Assembly: GCF_900182545.1 (NCBI RefSeq)
Contig: NZ_FXTJ01000006.1
Span: forward strand, 1-64,000
DNA from: Geodermatophilus aquaeductus
GTDB taxonomy: Bacteria > Actinomycetota > Actinomycetes > Mycobacteriales > Geodermatophilaceae
DNA length: 64,000 nucleotides
Direction: 5' to 3'
Shown here piece after piece: positions 56,523 through 63,835 of the stretch (position 1 is its first letter; the number at the start of each line of letters is the position of its first letter). Both the position numbers and the translations under genes were made by a program. The notes beneath the pieces are model-generated. The model saw only the letters and a program-made list of their open reading frames with translations, did not search any database and was not told the DNA's origin.

Positions 56523-57725
56523 GTGCCGGGGAGACTGGCAGCCGTGGCCGGACCGCGTGCGCTGGCCGCGCGGCTGGTGCGGCGCGGGCGCGCCCCCGGT
56601 CTGCGCACCGCCAAGACGGTGCTCGCCGCGGTGGTGGCCTTCCAGATCGCCACCTGGCTGGACACCACCAGCTCGCCGATCCTCGCCCCGCTGACCGCGC
56701 TGCTGGTCGTGCAGCTCACGTTGTACGAGACCCTGGCCACCGGCTGGGAGCGCGTTGCCAGCGTCACCTCCGGCGTCCTCATCGCGGTGCTGTTCGCCTC
56801 GGTCGTCGGGCTCACCTGGTGGAGCCTCGGCCTCGTCGTGGGCATCTCGCTGGTGGTCGGCCGGCTGCTGCGGCTGGGACCGCACCTGGCCGAGGTGCCC
56901 ATCAGCGCGATGCTCGTGCTGGCCGTGGGCGGAGCCGAGAACGCGGCGCTGGGCCGCATCACCGAGACGCTGATCGGCGCCGGCGTCGGCGTCCTGGTGA
57001 ACCTGCTCGTCGCACCGCCGCTCTACGTGCAGCCGGCCAGCGAGGCGATCGCGGAGCTGGCCGAGCGCATGGCCGGCTACTGCGAGGACGTCGCGACCGC
57101 CCTGGGCGGCCCGTGGTCGCGCCGCGTCGCCGACTCCCTGCTGGAGCGCGCCCGCGGCCTGGGGACGGAGGTGGCCCGCGCCGACCGCCGCCTGGCCCGC
57201 ACCGAGGAGAGCGCCCGGCTCAACCCCCGCGGGCGGGTGGCCCGTGTTGCGCAGCCGCGGCTGCGCAACACGCTCAACGCCCTCGAGCGCGTCCACGTCA
57301 GCCTGCGCACCCTCACCCGCGTGCTGCTGGACCGCACCTACTTCCTGCCCGAGGACGACGCCGCCGCGGCGTGGTCGCGGCCGGCACGGGAGGCGCTGGC
57401 CGACGTGCTGCGCGCCGTCGCGAGGACCCTGCACGACGCCGGGGCGGTGGCCGCCGGCACCGCGCCGCCCTCCGACGTCGACGCCGACCGCCTGGGCGAA
57501 CTGCTCGAGCTGCGCGCCCGGCTCGCGGACGCCCTGCTGGTCGATCCCCGCACCGACCCCGCCGGCTGGTCGCAGCACGGCAGCCTGCTCGACGCGGTGG
57601 ACCTGCTGCGCGTGGAGCTGGGCACCGCGCTGCACCCGCCGTCGACGTCGTGGGCGCCGCCGCCGCTGGCCGGGGCGCAGCGGCGCGCACTGCGCCGGGC
57701 GGTGACCCGGCGTCGGCGCCGGTGA
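56523..57725 (+). CDS. FUSC/aromatic acid exporter-like membrane protein
   Basis: A 400-residue protein with six N-terminal membrane helices followed by a cytoplasmic helical domain. The first helix region LRTAKTVLAAVVAFQIATWL and PLTALLVVQLTLYETLATGWERVASVTSG are typical of the FUSC/ArAE family of aromatic-acid or fusaric-acid efflux proteins. The cytoplasmic part (about residues 175-400) is Arg/Ala-rich and predicted to be coiled. GTG 56523 is used; GTG 56543 is possible. It converges on the methionine aminopeptidase gene, whose stop is 6 bases from its own. Confidence 0.8.
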   Translation: MPGRLAAVAGPRALAARLVRRGRAPGLRTAKTVLAAVVAFQIATWLDTTSSPILAPLTALLVVQLTLYETLATGWERVASVTSGVLIAVLFASVVGLTWWSLGLVVGISLVVGRLLRLGPHLAEVPISAMLVLAVGGAENAALGRITETLIGAGVGVLVNLLVAPPLYVQPASEAIAELAERMAGYCEDVATALGGPWSRRVADSLLERARGLGTEVARADRRLARTEESARLNPRGRVARVAQPRLRNTLNALERVHVSLRTLTRVLLDRTYFLPEDDAAAAWSRPAREALADVLRAVARTLHDAGAVAAGTAPPSDVDADRLGELLELRARLADALLVDPRTDPAGWSQHGSLLDAVDLLRVELGTALHPPSTSWAPPPLAGAQRRALRRAVTRRRRR

Positions 57726-57731
57726 GCCGGC

Positions 57732-58514
57732 TCAGGCGGCGGTGAGGACGACCGGCCCGTCGTCGGTGACGGCCACGGTGTGCTCGACGTGCGCGGCCCG
57801 GCGGCCGTCGGCGGTCACCACCGCCCAGCCGTCCTTCTTGTGCCGGTAGCACCCGTCACCGGCCAGGAGCATCGGCTCGATCGCCAGGGTGCTGCCGGCG
57901 TGCAGGCGCACGCGGTCCAGCCCGGCCAGCGGCTGGTTGGGCACGAACGGCGGCTCGTGCATCGCGCGGCCGATGCCGTGCCCGCCGTGGTCGGGCAGGT
58001 GCGCGTAGCCGTACCGGCGGGCGACGGCGTCGACGGCGCGGGCGACGTCGAGCAGCGTCGCGCCCGGCACCGCGGCGGCGATGCCCGCGGCGAGCGCCTC
58101 CTCGGTCGCGGCGACCAGCCGGGCGTCGTCGGCGGAGGCGTGCTCCCCCACCAGCACCGAGAACGCGGCGTCGCCGTTCCATCCGTCGACGACCGCGCCG
58201 CAGTCGACGCTGAGCAGGTCACCGTCCTTGAGCCGCTGTCCGCTCGGCCGGCCGTGCACGACGACCTCGTTGGGCGACAGGCACAGGACGCCGTTGTAGG
58301 CCGTCGGCGCCCACGACGGCTTGTAGCCGAGGAACGACGACGTCGCGCCGGCCTCGTACATCGTCGTCTTGGCGAGGTCGTCGAGCTCGCGCAGCTTGAC
58401 CCCGGGGACCGCCGCCGCCCGCACCGCCGCGAGCGTCTGCGCCACCACGCGACCGGCGGCGCGCATGGCGTCGAGTTCGTCGGTGGTGCGCGGCGGGAGA
58501 ACGGTCAGGTCCAC
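57732..58514 (-). CDS. map: methionine aminopeptidase, type I
   Basis: A 260-residue pita-bread-fold metallopeptidase that removes the initiator Met. All five metal ligands are in recognisable motifs: SVDCGAVVDGWNGDAAFSV (two Asp), GGHGIGRAMHE (His), AIEPMLL (Glu) and HVEHTVAV (Glu). There is no N-terminal zinc-finger extension, so it is the short (type Ia) form. Many actinomycetes have more than one map gene. The start GTG 58514 is preceded at leaderless distance by TACCGT. It is divergent from a small gene at 58597. Confidence 0.92.
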   Translation of the reverse strand: MDLTVLPPRTTDELDAMRAAGRVVAQTLAAVRAAAVPGVKLRELDDLAKTTMYEAGATSSFLGYKPSWAPTAYNGVLCLSPNEVVVHGRPSGQRLKDGDLLSVDCGAVVDGWNGDAAFSVLVGEHASADDARLVAATEEALAAGIAAAVPGATLLDVARAVDAVARRYGYAHLPDHGGHGIGRAMHEPPFVPNQPLAGLDRVRLHAGSTLAIEPMLLAGDGCYRHKKDGWAVVTADGRRAAHVEHTVAVTDDGPVVLTAA

Positions 58515-58521
58515 GCCGTCG

Positions 58522-58527
58522 ACGGTA
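58522..58527 (-). promoter_or_regulatory. -10 element of the leaderless map gene
   Basis: TACCGT (minus strand) lies 7 bases before the GTG at 58514, with no ribosome binding site between. Confidence 0.5.
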
Positions 58528-58596
58528 CGAGACGCCCGGCGCCCCGGGGCGCCGTGGACTGGCCTCGCACAGGCCGGTGGTGCCACGGTGGCCGCC

Positions 58597-58854
58597 ATGG
58601 ACTTCCGCAGGGTCAGGCCCGGCCAGTGGCAGAGGGTGCGTCGCATCGAGATCGCCGAGCCCGGCGGCCTCCCGACGGCGCGCGAGGTGTACGAGGACTG
58701 CCACGTGCTCTTCGCCGACGGCTGGTGCTACCTCGAGGGTCCCGACGGCGCCGTCGACGTCTACCCGGCCGCCCGGGTGCGCATGGCGCACGACCTGCGC
58801 GAGGCCGACCAGCCCGACGAGGGCCCCGCGACGGCGCCCAGTCCGCTGATCTGA
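58597..58854 (+). CDS. small hypothetical protein
   Basis: An 85-residue soluble protein I do not recognise. The start MDFRRVRPGQWQRVRRIEIAE is basic; a beta-hairpin-like middle DCHVLFADGWCYLEGPDGAVDVYPAARV has a Cys and aromatic residues; the end is acidic (EADQPDEGPA). ATG 58597. Its stop TGA falls inside the first unit of a 17-bp tandem repeat. Confidence 0.6.
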   Translation: MDFRRVRPGQWQRVRRIEIAEPGGLPTAREVYEDCHVLFADGWCYLEGPDGAVDVYPAARVRMAHDLREADQPDEGPATAPSPLI

Positions 58855-58878
58855 CTCAGGTGCTGATCTGACTCAGGT
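58845..58878 (+). repeat. 17-bp perfect tandem repeat spanning two convergent stops
   Basis: GCTGATCTGACTCAGGT twice, head to tail, without mismatch. The TGA stop of the plus-strand gene is in unit 1, and the complement TCA stop of the minus-strand gene is in unit 2. The unit holds CTGACTCAG, which carries a stop on both strands. Confidence 0.85.
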
Positions 58879-59100
58879 GCCTGGCTCGCGCCGGACGTCG
58901 GCGGGGTCCGGCGTGCGGAAGACGGTCTCCGGACCGTCGGGCGCGGCCGGCGACCCCTCGGCCTGCTCCGGACGGTCGGGCTCCTCGCCGCCGACGCCGA
59001 AGCCCTCGGCCGGCGGCGGCGCGCCCGTACCGGGGTCCGCGGCGGCGATCTCGTCGTCCGGGCGGTAGCGGTTCGGGGTCATCGGCTCCCACATCGACAT
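58873..59100 (-). CDS. small acidic hypothetical protein
   Basis: A 75-residue protein with low complexity: Pro/Gly/Asp/Glu-rich (EIAAADPGTGAPPPAEGFGVGGEEPDRPEQAEG), probably disordered. ATG 59100 is preceded by GGGGGCG. A second ATG follows two codons later. The stop is in the second unit of a 17-bp tandem repeat. Function is unknown, and the small size keeps confidence moderate. Confidence 0.5.
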   Translation of the reverse strand: MSMWEPMTPNRYRPDDEIAAADPGTGAPPPAEGFGVGGEEPDRPEQAEGSPAAPDGPETVFRTPDPADVRREPGT

Positions 59101-59229
59101 GACACGCCCCCTACCCGGCGACGGGTGGCCCGCGGGTGATCACCGGGTGTCCGGCGGGTATACGACTTCCGAACGGCCGGGATCGTGCGACCCCGGGGGA
59201 AGCCGCGACCCGGAAGGAGCACCACGGAC

Positions 59230-59799
59230 ATGGCGACGACGGGCTCTGGAGAGCGGGCACGACACGGTGTGCGACCCACCCCGGAGCCCCGGGACGGCAG
59301 CGCGGACACCGACCGGCGCCGCGGGGCCGACGGCCGGGACGAGACGCACGCCGAGCGGATCGACCGGGAGCTCATGGAGCTGCTCAACGAGCTGCGGATC
59401 GCGCTGCCGGGCGTGCAGTTCCTCTTCGCGTTCCTGCTGGTCGTGCCGTTCCAGCAGGCGACGGAGCGGGCCACCGAGTTCCAGCGCGACGTCTACTTCG
59501 TGACCCTCGTGGCCGCCGTCGTGGCCACCGCCCTCCTCATCGCACCGGCCGCCCAGCACCGCGCGCTCTTCCGGCAGCACGACAAGGAGGAGCTGCTCCG
59601 GCGCAGCAACCGCCTGGCCTTCCTCGGCCTGTGCGTGCTGGCCGTGGCGATCGTGGCCGCGGTGGTCCTGGTGGTCGACTTCCTCTTCGCCCTCCCCCAG
59701 GCGCTCGTCACCGGCGGCCTCGTCGCGGCGCTGCTCGGCTGGCTGTGGATCGGCAGCCCGGCCCTGCAGCGCGCCCGCGGCTCCCGCACCGGGAACTGA
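59230..59799 (+). CDS. DUF6328-type four-helix membrane protein
   Basis: A 189-residue membrane protein. An acidic/basic N-terminal part with HAERIDRELMELLNELRIALPGVQFLFAFLLVVPFQQ is the conserved start of DUF6328. Four helices follow, the last with a WLWIGSPALQRARG end. ATG 59230 has GGAAGGAGC upstream, so the longer opening at 59185 is unlikely. It converges on the vsr remnant. Function is unknown. Confidence 0.78.
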   Translation: MATTGSGERARHGVRPTPEPRDGSADTDRRRGADGRDETHAERIDRELMELLNELRIALPGVQFLFAFLLVVPFQQATERATEFQRDVYFVTLVAAVVATALLIAPAAQHRALFRQHDKEELLRRSNRLAFLGLCVLAVAIVAAVVLVVDFLFALPQALVTGGLVAALLGWLWIGSPALQRARGSRTGN

Positions 59800-59817
59800 C
59801 GGCGGCCACGGGCCGGG

Positions 59818-60111
59818 TCAGCGGCCGAGGGCGGCGCAGATCGCGTCGACGACGTCGTCGGGGTCCTCGTGCTCCCAGAAGCGCAGCACCCGCCAGCCCA
59901 GCCCGGTGAGGATGGCGTCGGCCCGCCGGTCGCGCGCCGTGTTCCCCGCCAGCTTCGCCGCCCACCACGCCCGGTTGGCCTTCGGCAGGTGCCCGCAGGT
60001 GGGACAGCCGTGCCAGAAACACCCGGTAAGGACCCCGTCCCCCTCACCCCTCGCAGGCTCGGGGCGAGCCTCCGGACGGGGCCGACCAGCGACGTCCACC
60101 CGGTAGCGCAC
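59818..60111 (-). pseudogene. vsr: vsr (very short patch repair endonuclease) remnant rebuilt by a palindromic element
   Basis: 97 codons remain open. The C-terminal half is typical Vsr: GCFWHGCPTCGHLPKANRAWWAAKL and LGWRVLRFWEHEDPDD. The N-terminal part before it should carry a metal-binding/strand region such as DIVF...VAVFVDGCFWHGCP. Instead residues 10-28 (RPRPEAR to GDGVL) come from a 57-bp dispersed element (copy C). Before that, RYRVDVAG matches the usual Vsr YRVDVAP, but further upstream a second, inverted element (copy D, 60135-60192) replaces the normal helix. The catalytic Asp region is lost, so it is probably inactive as a Vsr nuclease. It could still be translated. Confidence 0.78.
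60028..60084 (+). repeat. dispersed palindromic element, copy C, inside the vsr remnant
   Basis: 57 bp, AAGGACCCCGTCC to GGACGGGGCCG. Nearly the same as copy B (24377-24433) and read in the same frame on the minus strand as 19 codons. Confidence 0.85.
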
Positions 60112-60134
60112 ACCGCGGGCGTGCAGCCGAGGCC

Positions 60135-60192
60135 GGCCACCGTGCAGGGGCCCGCCGCGAGCGTGCGAGCGGTGGGGGACACGGTGGTCCTT
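60135..60192 (-). repeat. dispersed palindromic element, copy D, inverted relative to copy C
   Basis: On the minus strand it runs AAGGACCACCGTG to CACGGTGGCC, with the central TCGCACGCTCGCGGCGGG. It is more diverged than copies A-C. With copy C it brackets 50 bases of vsr-derived sequence. Confidence 0.7.
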
Positions 60193-60338
60193 ACCGACGG
60201 CGGCGGTGCGCGACCCGGTCCCTGCACACGCGGCACGGTAGGCGCGGCCACCGACGTCGATGAGTCCCGGAACCCCGGCCGGTCTGTCCTGTCGGACCCG
60301 TGCGGCCCCGTGCGGGCGCTCGACTCAGGAGGCAGGGG

Positions 60339-61379
60339 GTGGGGCACGTGACGGCGCACGTCGGCGACGCGGCGCCGGCCGGTGGACAGGCGACCGGCGG
60401 AGACGGCGGGGTCCTGGCGATCGAGGCCGCGGGCCTGGTCAAGCGCTTCGGCGCCACGACCGCGGTGGACGGCGTCGACCTGCAGGTCCCCCGGGGCGGC
60501 GTGCACGGCTTGCTCGGCCCCGACGGCGCGGGCAAGACGACGACGATCCGGATGCTGGCCACCCTGCTGCCGCCCGACGGCGGGTCGGCGCGGGTCTTCG
60601 GCCACGACGTCGTCACCGACGCCGACGCCGTCCGCGCGCGGGTCAGCCTGACCGGCCAGTTCGCCTCCCTCGACGAGATGCTCAGCGGCGCGGAGAACCT
60701 GCTGCTGCTCACCCGGCTGCTGGGCTACTCGCGGGCCGCCGCGCGCCAGCGCACCGACCAGCTGCTCGCCGCCTTCGGCCTCACCGAGGCGGCCGGCAAG
60801 CAGGTGAGGAGCTACTCCGGCGGGATGCGGCGGCGCATCGACATCGCCGCCAGCATCGTCGTCCGGCCCGACCTGGTCTTCCTCGACGAGCCGACCACCG
60901 GCCTGGACCCCCGCAGCCGCAACCAGGTGTGGGACGTGATCCGCGCGCTCGTCCGCGGCGGGACGACGGTGCTGCTGACCACCCGGTACCTCGACGAGGC
61001 CGACCAGCTCGCCGACCGCATCTCCGTCATCGACGCCGGCCGGGTGATCACCGAGGGCACGCCCGGGCAGCTGAAGGCGTCGGTGGGCTCGGGCACGCTG
61101 CACGTGCGGGTGTCCGACCCGGACGACCGCGGCGCGGCCCGGGCGCTGCTCGAGCGCGTCCTGGCCGTCCCGGTCACCGAGGACGGCGACCCGGCGGCTC
61201 TCACCGCCGCCATGGCCGACGCCGCACCCGCGGCCCGGGCGCTCACCGCCCTGGAGACCGCCGGCATCCCGCTGGCGCAGTTCGCCCTCGGCCAGCCGAG
61301 CCTCGACGAGGTCGTCCTCGCCCTGACCGGCCGGCCCGCCGACAGCACCGGCACCCCCGACCCGGAGGACCCGCGATGA
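60339..61379 (+). CDS. DrrA-type ABC transporter ATP-binding protein
   Basis: A 346-residue ATPase of a drug-export-type ABC transporter. Walker A is [10 protein letters not shown], with Asp where most have Asn or Ser; Q-loop [10 protein letters not shown], signature [13 protein letters not shown], Walker [13 protein letters not shown] and switch His-like [13 protein letters not shown] follow. The C-terminal part resembles the DrrA extension. GTG 60339 has AGGAGG 6 bases upstream. The gene for its membrane partner starts in an ATGA overlap but is broken after about 36 codons, so this ATPase may have lost its transporter. Confidence 0.88.
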   Translation: MGHVTAHVGDAAPAGGQATGGDGGVLAIEAAGLVKRFGATTAVDGVDLQVPRGGVHGLLGPDGAGKTTTIRMLATLLPPDGGSARVFGHDVVTDADAVRARVSLTGQFASLDEMLSGAENLLLLTRLLGYSRAAARQRTDQLLAAFGLTEAAGKQVRSYSGGMRRRIDIAASIVVRPDLVFLDEPTTGLDPRSRNQVWDVIRALVRGGTTVLLTTRYLDEADQLADRISVIDAGRVITEGTPGQLKASVGSGTLHVRVSDPDDRGAARALLERVLAVPVTEDGDPAALTAAMADAAPAARALTALETAGIPLAQFALGQPSLDEVVLALTGRPADSTGTPDPEDPR

Positions 61380-61507
61380 CCGTCCTGCAGACCGTCCCCG
61401 CGACGACCGCCCCGGACACCGACGCGGTCCTCGCCGCCCTCGGGTCGGCGGAGCGCCCGCGGCCGCAGGGCCCGCTCGCAGTGGACCGCTACCGCACCCG
61501 CACCTGA
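61376..61507 (+). pseudogene. truncated ABC-2 permease (DrrB-type) remnant
   Basis: The reading frame starts in an ATGA overlap with the DrrA gene and encodes 43 residues. The first 36 (TDAVLAALGSAERPRPQGPLA) match the N-terminal tail expected of DrrB permeases, then the frame ends as VDRYRTRT and stop, with no membrane helices. The next gene begins only 19 bases later, so the permease body has been deleted. Confidence 0.75.
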
Positions 61508-61514
61508 CGTCGGC

Positions 61515-61520
61515 TAGAAC
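61515..61520 (+). promoter_or_regulatory. -10-like element of a leaderless GNAT gene
   Basis: TAGAAC lies 6 bases before GTG 61527. Its last base is C rather than T, so it fits the TANNNT pattern only partly. Confidence 0.35.
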
Positions 61521-61526
61521 GGACGG

Positions 61527-61973
61527 GTGCCTGCCGACCAGCCGACCCTGCGCACCGCCCGCTTCGCCGAGCTCACCCCGTTCGAGGTCTACGCCCTGTG
61601 CCGGCTGCGGGTCGACGTCTTCGTGGTCGAGCAGGAGTGCCCGTATCCCGAGCTCGACGGCCGCGATCCCGAGCCGGGCACGCTGCACCTGTGGTTCGAG
61701 GAGGACGGCGAGGTCCTCGCCACCATCCGGGTCCTCGACGACGGCGCGACCCGCGCGATCGGGCGGGTGGCCACCGCCGCCCCCGCGCGCGGCCGCGGCC
61801 TGGCCGCCCGGCTGGTCGAGGAGGGGATCCGGCTCTGCGAGGGGCGGCCGATCACGCTCGGCGCCCAGGCGCACCTGCAGGGCTGGTACGAGCGCTTCGG
61901 CTTCCGGCTCAGCGGCCCGGGCTACGTCGAGGACGGCATCCCGCACGTGCCGATGCGCCGCGAGCCGGCCTGA
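61527..61973 (+). CDS. ElaA-type GNAT acetyltransferase
   Basis: A 148-residue N-acetyltransferase. The start FAELTPFEVYALCRLRVDVFVVEQECPYPELDGRD is the ElaA/GNAT signature (compare QxCPYxExDxxD). The acetyl-CoA-binding loop is in IGRVATAAPARGRGLAARLV, and a later GWYERFGFRLSGPGYVEDGIPH completes the fold. The substrate is unknown. It has no ribosome binding site and sits near a -10-like box. Confidence 0.88.
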   Translation: MPADQPTLRTARFAELTPFEVYALCRLRVDVFVVEQECPYPELDGRDPEPGTLHLWFEEDGEVLATIRVLDDGATRAIGRVATAAPARGRGLAARLVEEGIRLCEGRPITLGAQAHLQGWYERFGFRLSGPGYVEDGIPHVPMRREPA

Positions 61974-61991
61974 CGTCAGGCCACCTGCTCC

Positions 61992-62543
61992 TCAGGCCAT
62001 CGCCGCGGGGCCCAGGTCGGCAGCGCCGAACGCGGCGTCGAAGCGGTCGCACCAGATGACGACGCTGGTGAAGCCCGTGGCGTCGACGCCCTCGGGCACG
62101 ACGTAGTTCTGGTCGCCGACGTTGCCCTTGAGCGGACCCAGGTCGACGAACTCCTCGTCGAAGGCCGCCTCCTCGCCGGCGGCCGGGTTCTGCGAGAGGT
62201 AGACGTAGAGCGCCGGGCCGTTGGAGGTCTCGAACCCCTCGAGCCGCACGACGACCTGCCCGTCGGGCAGCCGGACCACCCGGGCGGTGCCCACGGTCTC
62301 GTGCTCGCGGGAGACGAACGTGCCACTGGCGAGGTCGACCGGGCCGGAGGGCGCCACGGTGATGACCGCTCCCCCGCCGTCGCCCACCGGGGTCTCCTCC
62401 GCGGCGGCCGAGGGCAGGCTCTCGTCGACCCGGTCGTCGTAGAACAGCTTCTGCGGCTGGAACCAGATGAGCGTGACGGCGGCCAGCGCCACCACCACGA
62501 CCGCCGCTGCCGACCAGATCCACGTCCTCCGTCGCGTCGCCAC
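61992..62543 (-). CDS. DM13-domain membrane-anchored protein
   Basis: A 183-residue exported protein. It has one N-terminal membrane helix (RTWIWSAAAVVVVALAAVTLIWF). The DM13 domain at about 65-175 has the typical order: ASGTFVSREHETVGTARVVRL, VVRLEGFETSNGPALYVYLS, DLGPLKGNVGDQNYVVPEGVD and SVVIWCDRFDAAFGAADL with the conserved Cys. DM13 domains are proposed to bind heme or act in redox reactions at the cell surface. The GTG 62543 is at leaderless distance from TATGGT. Confidence 0.88.
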   Translation of the reverse strand: MATRRRTWIWSAAAVVVVALAAVTLIWFQPQKLFYDDRVDESLPSAAAEETPVGDGGGAVITVAPSGPVDLASGTFVSREHETVGTARVVRLPDGQVVVRLEGFETSNGPALYVYLSQNPAAGEEAAFDEEFVDLGPLKGNVGDQNYVVPEGVDATGFTSVVIWCDRFDAAFGAADLGPAAMA

Positions 62544-62551
62544 GGCGGCGG

Positions 62552-62557
62552 ACCATA
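62552..62557 (-). promoter_or_regulatory. -10 element of the leaderless DM13 gene
   Basis: TATGGT (minus strand) lies 8 bases before the GTG at 62543. Confidence 0.5.
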
Positions 62558-62624
62558 GCCGCGGTGCCGCCGGCCGTGGGGTTTCCCGGGCGTGGGTGCT
62601 CCGGAGCCGGGTACCGCCCGCCGC

Positions 62625-63008
62625 ATGGCAGACGACGCGGTCCCCGGCGGGTTCGCCGGGCGGCTCGGGGTGACGGTCGAGGGCACCGGTGACGGCGAGG
62701 CGACGCTGGGGTTCGAGGTCCGCGGCGAGCACCTCAACCCGGCGGGAACCCTGCACGGCGGCGTCGTCGCCACCCTGGTCGACACCGTCATGGGGCAGGC
62801 CGTGCGCACGACCACCGGCGACGGCGAGGTGCCCGCGACCAGCCAGCTCACCGTGACCTACCTGCGCCCCGGGAAGCCGGGCCGGCTCGAGGTGCGCGGG
62901 CGGGTGCGGACCCGCGGGGAGCACCTGACCATCTGCGAGGCCGACGTCGAGCAGGAGGGCAGGGGCATCGCGCACGCCGTCGCGACCTTCGCCCTCCTCG
63001 ACCGCTAG
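62625..63008 (+). CDS. PaaI-type hotdog thioesterase
   Basis: A 127-residue acyl-CoA thioesterase. The hotdog-fold catalytic region is HLNPAGTLHGGVVATLVDTVMGQAV, with the HGG and Asp of the PaaI class. Then TSQLTVTYLRPGKPGRLEVRGRV and GIAHAVATFALLD follow. It hydrolyses a CoA thioester, acyl group unknown. ATG 62625. It ends before a perfect bidirectional terminator. Confidence 0.9.
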   Translation: MADDAVPGGFAGRLGVTVEGTGDGEATLGFEVRGEHLNPAGTLHGGVVATLVDTVMGQAVRTTTGDGEVPATSQLTVTYLRPGKPGRLEVRGRVRTRGEHLTICEADVEQEGRGIAHAVATFALLDR

Positions 63009-63020
63009 CCCCCGGAAGCA

Positions 63021-63055
63021 CGAGCGCCCCGCCGGTCGGACCGGCGGGGCGCTCG
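63021..63055. terminator. bidirectional hairpin terminator
   Basis: CGAGCGCCCCGCCGGTC pairs with its exact complement after a single G. The stem of 17 bp lies between the convergent thioesterase and Pro/Gly-rich protein genes, 13 and 15 bases from their stops. Confidence 0.85.
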
Positions 63056-63069
63056 AGGTGCGGAGCAGG

Positions 63070-63720
63070 TCAGCTGACCGGCTCGAGGCAGTACACGGTG
63101 CCGTCGCTGCCGATCTTCCCCTCGCGCCACAGGGCGTCGGTGGCCGAGGGGAACTCGCTGCAGGTGTCGGGGTCGGCGAAGTACTCGTCCTCCGTCAGCT
63201 TCTCGTCCTCGATGCCGACGACGCGGAGCTCGGCCTCGGAGTCGCCGCAGTCGACGATGTCGACGTCGGAGACCCCGGCGCGCTGCACGCAGTCACCGAC
63301 GTCGGGGGCGCCGAAGTCGACGAGCCGGAAGGCGGCGACGCCGCCGGCGATCGCGACCGCCGCGACGATGCTGCCGATCTTCCGGCCCTTCCCGGGCTTG
63401 CCCGCCGGTGCCGGGGCCGGACCACCGAAGGGGCCGGGCTGGCCCGGCTGGCCAGGACCGAACGGACCGGGCTGCACGTGGTGCTGGGGCTGGCCGAACG
63501 GCTGGGGCTGGCCGGGCTGCGGCTGACCCCAGGCGCCGGCCTGACCGCCCTGGGGCGAGGCGCCGGCCGGCGGCTGCCATGCGCCCGTGGGAGTGGCACC
63601 CGCGGGAGTGCCACCCGCGGGAGTCGCGCCGGGGTACGGCGCACCCTGCGGCGGGACGGACTGGCCGGGCTGCGGGCCCCCGGCGGGCGGCTGGGCGCCG
63701 GGCTGTCCCGGGTCGGTCAT
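63070..63720 (-). CDS. Pro/Gly/Gln-rich single-pass membrane protein with extracytoplasmic Cys domain
   Basis: A 216-residue protein. The first 105 residues are a low-complexity cytoplasmic region rich in Pro/Gly/Gln with short tandem repeats (AGGTPAGATPTG; GQPGQPGPFGGP), followed by a basic GKPGKGRK and one helix (IGSIVAAVAIAGGVAAFRLVDF). The last 80 residues lie outside and hold four Cys (GDCVQ, DCGDSEAEL, DTCSEF, YCLEPVS), probably two disulfides. This is the LppU/SCO3897-like design of actinomycetes. ATG 63720. Function is unknown. Confidence 0.8.
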   Translation of the reverse strand: MTDPGQPGAQPPAGGPQPGQSVPPQGAPYPGATPAGGTPAGATPTGAWQPPAGASPQGGQAGAWGQPQPGQPQPFGQPQHHVQPGPFGPGQPGQPGPFGGPAPAPAGKPGKGRKIGSIVAAVAIAGGVAAFRLVDFGAPDVGDCVQRAGVSDVDIVDCGDSEAELRVVGIEDEKLTEDEYFADPDTCSEFPSATDALWREGKIGSDGTVYCLEPVS

Positions 63721-63835
63721 GTCGGTGCTCCTCGGTGCTCCGACCGGCGCCAGGGCGGCATCCGGTCCGGCGGGCACCTTCACACACGACGTCCCCGCAG
63801 GTCAGGGCGACGCGCCGCGTCGTCCCCCGCGTGGG

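Noticed and set aside
63590-63635. Short tandem repeats near CACCCGCGGGAGTG
   Set aside because: They encode the Thr/Pro/Gly/Ala repeat of the membrane protein's cytoplasmic part and need no other explanation.
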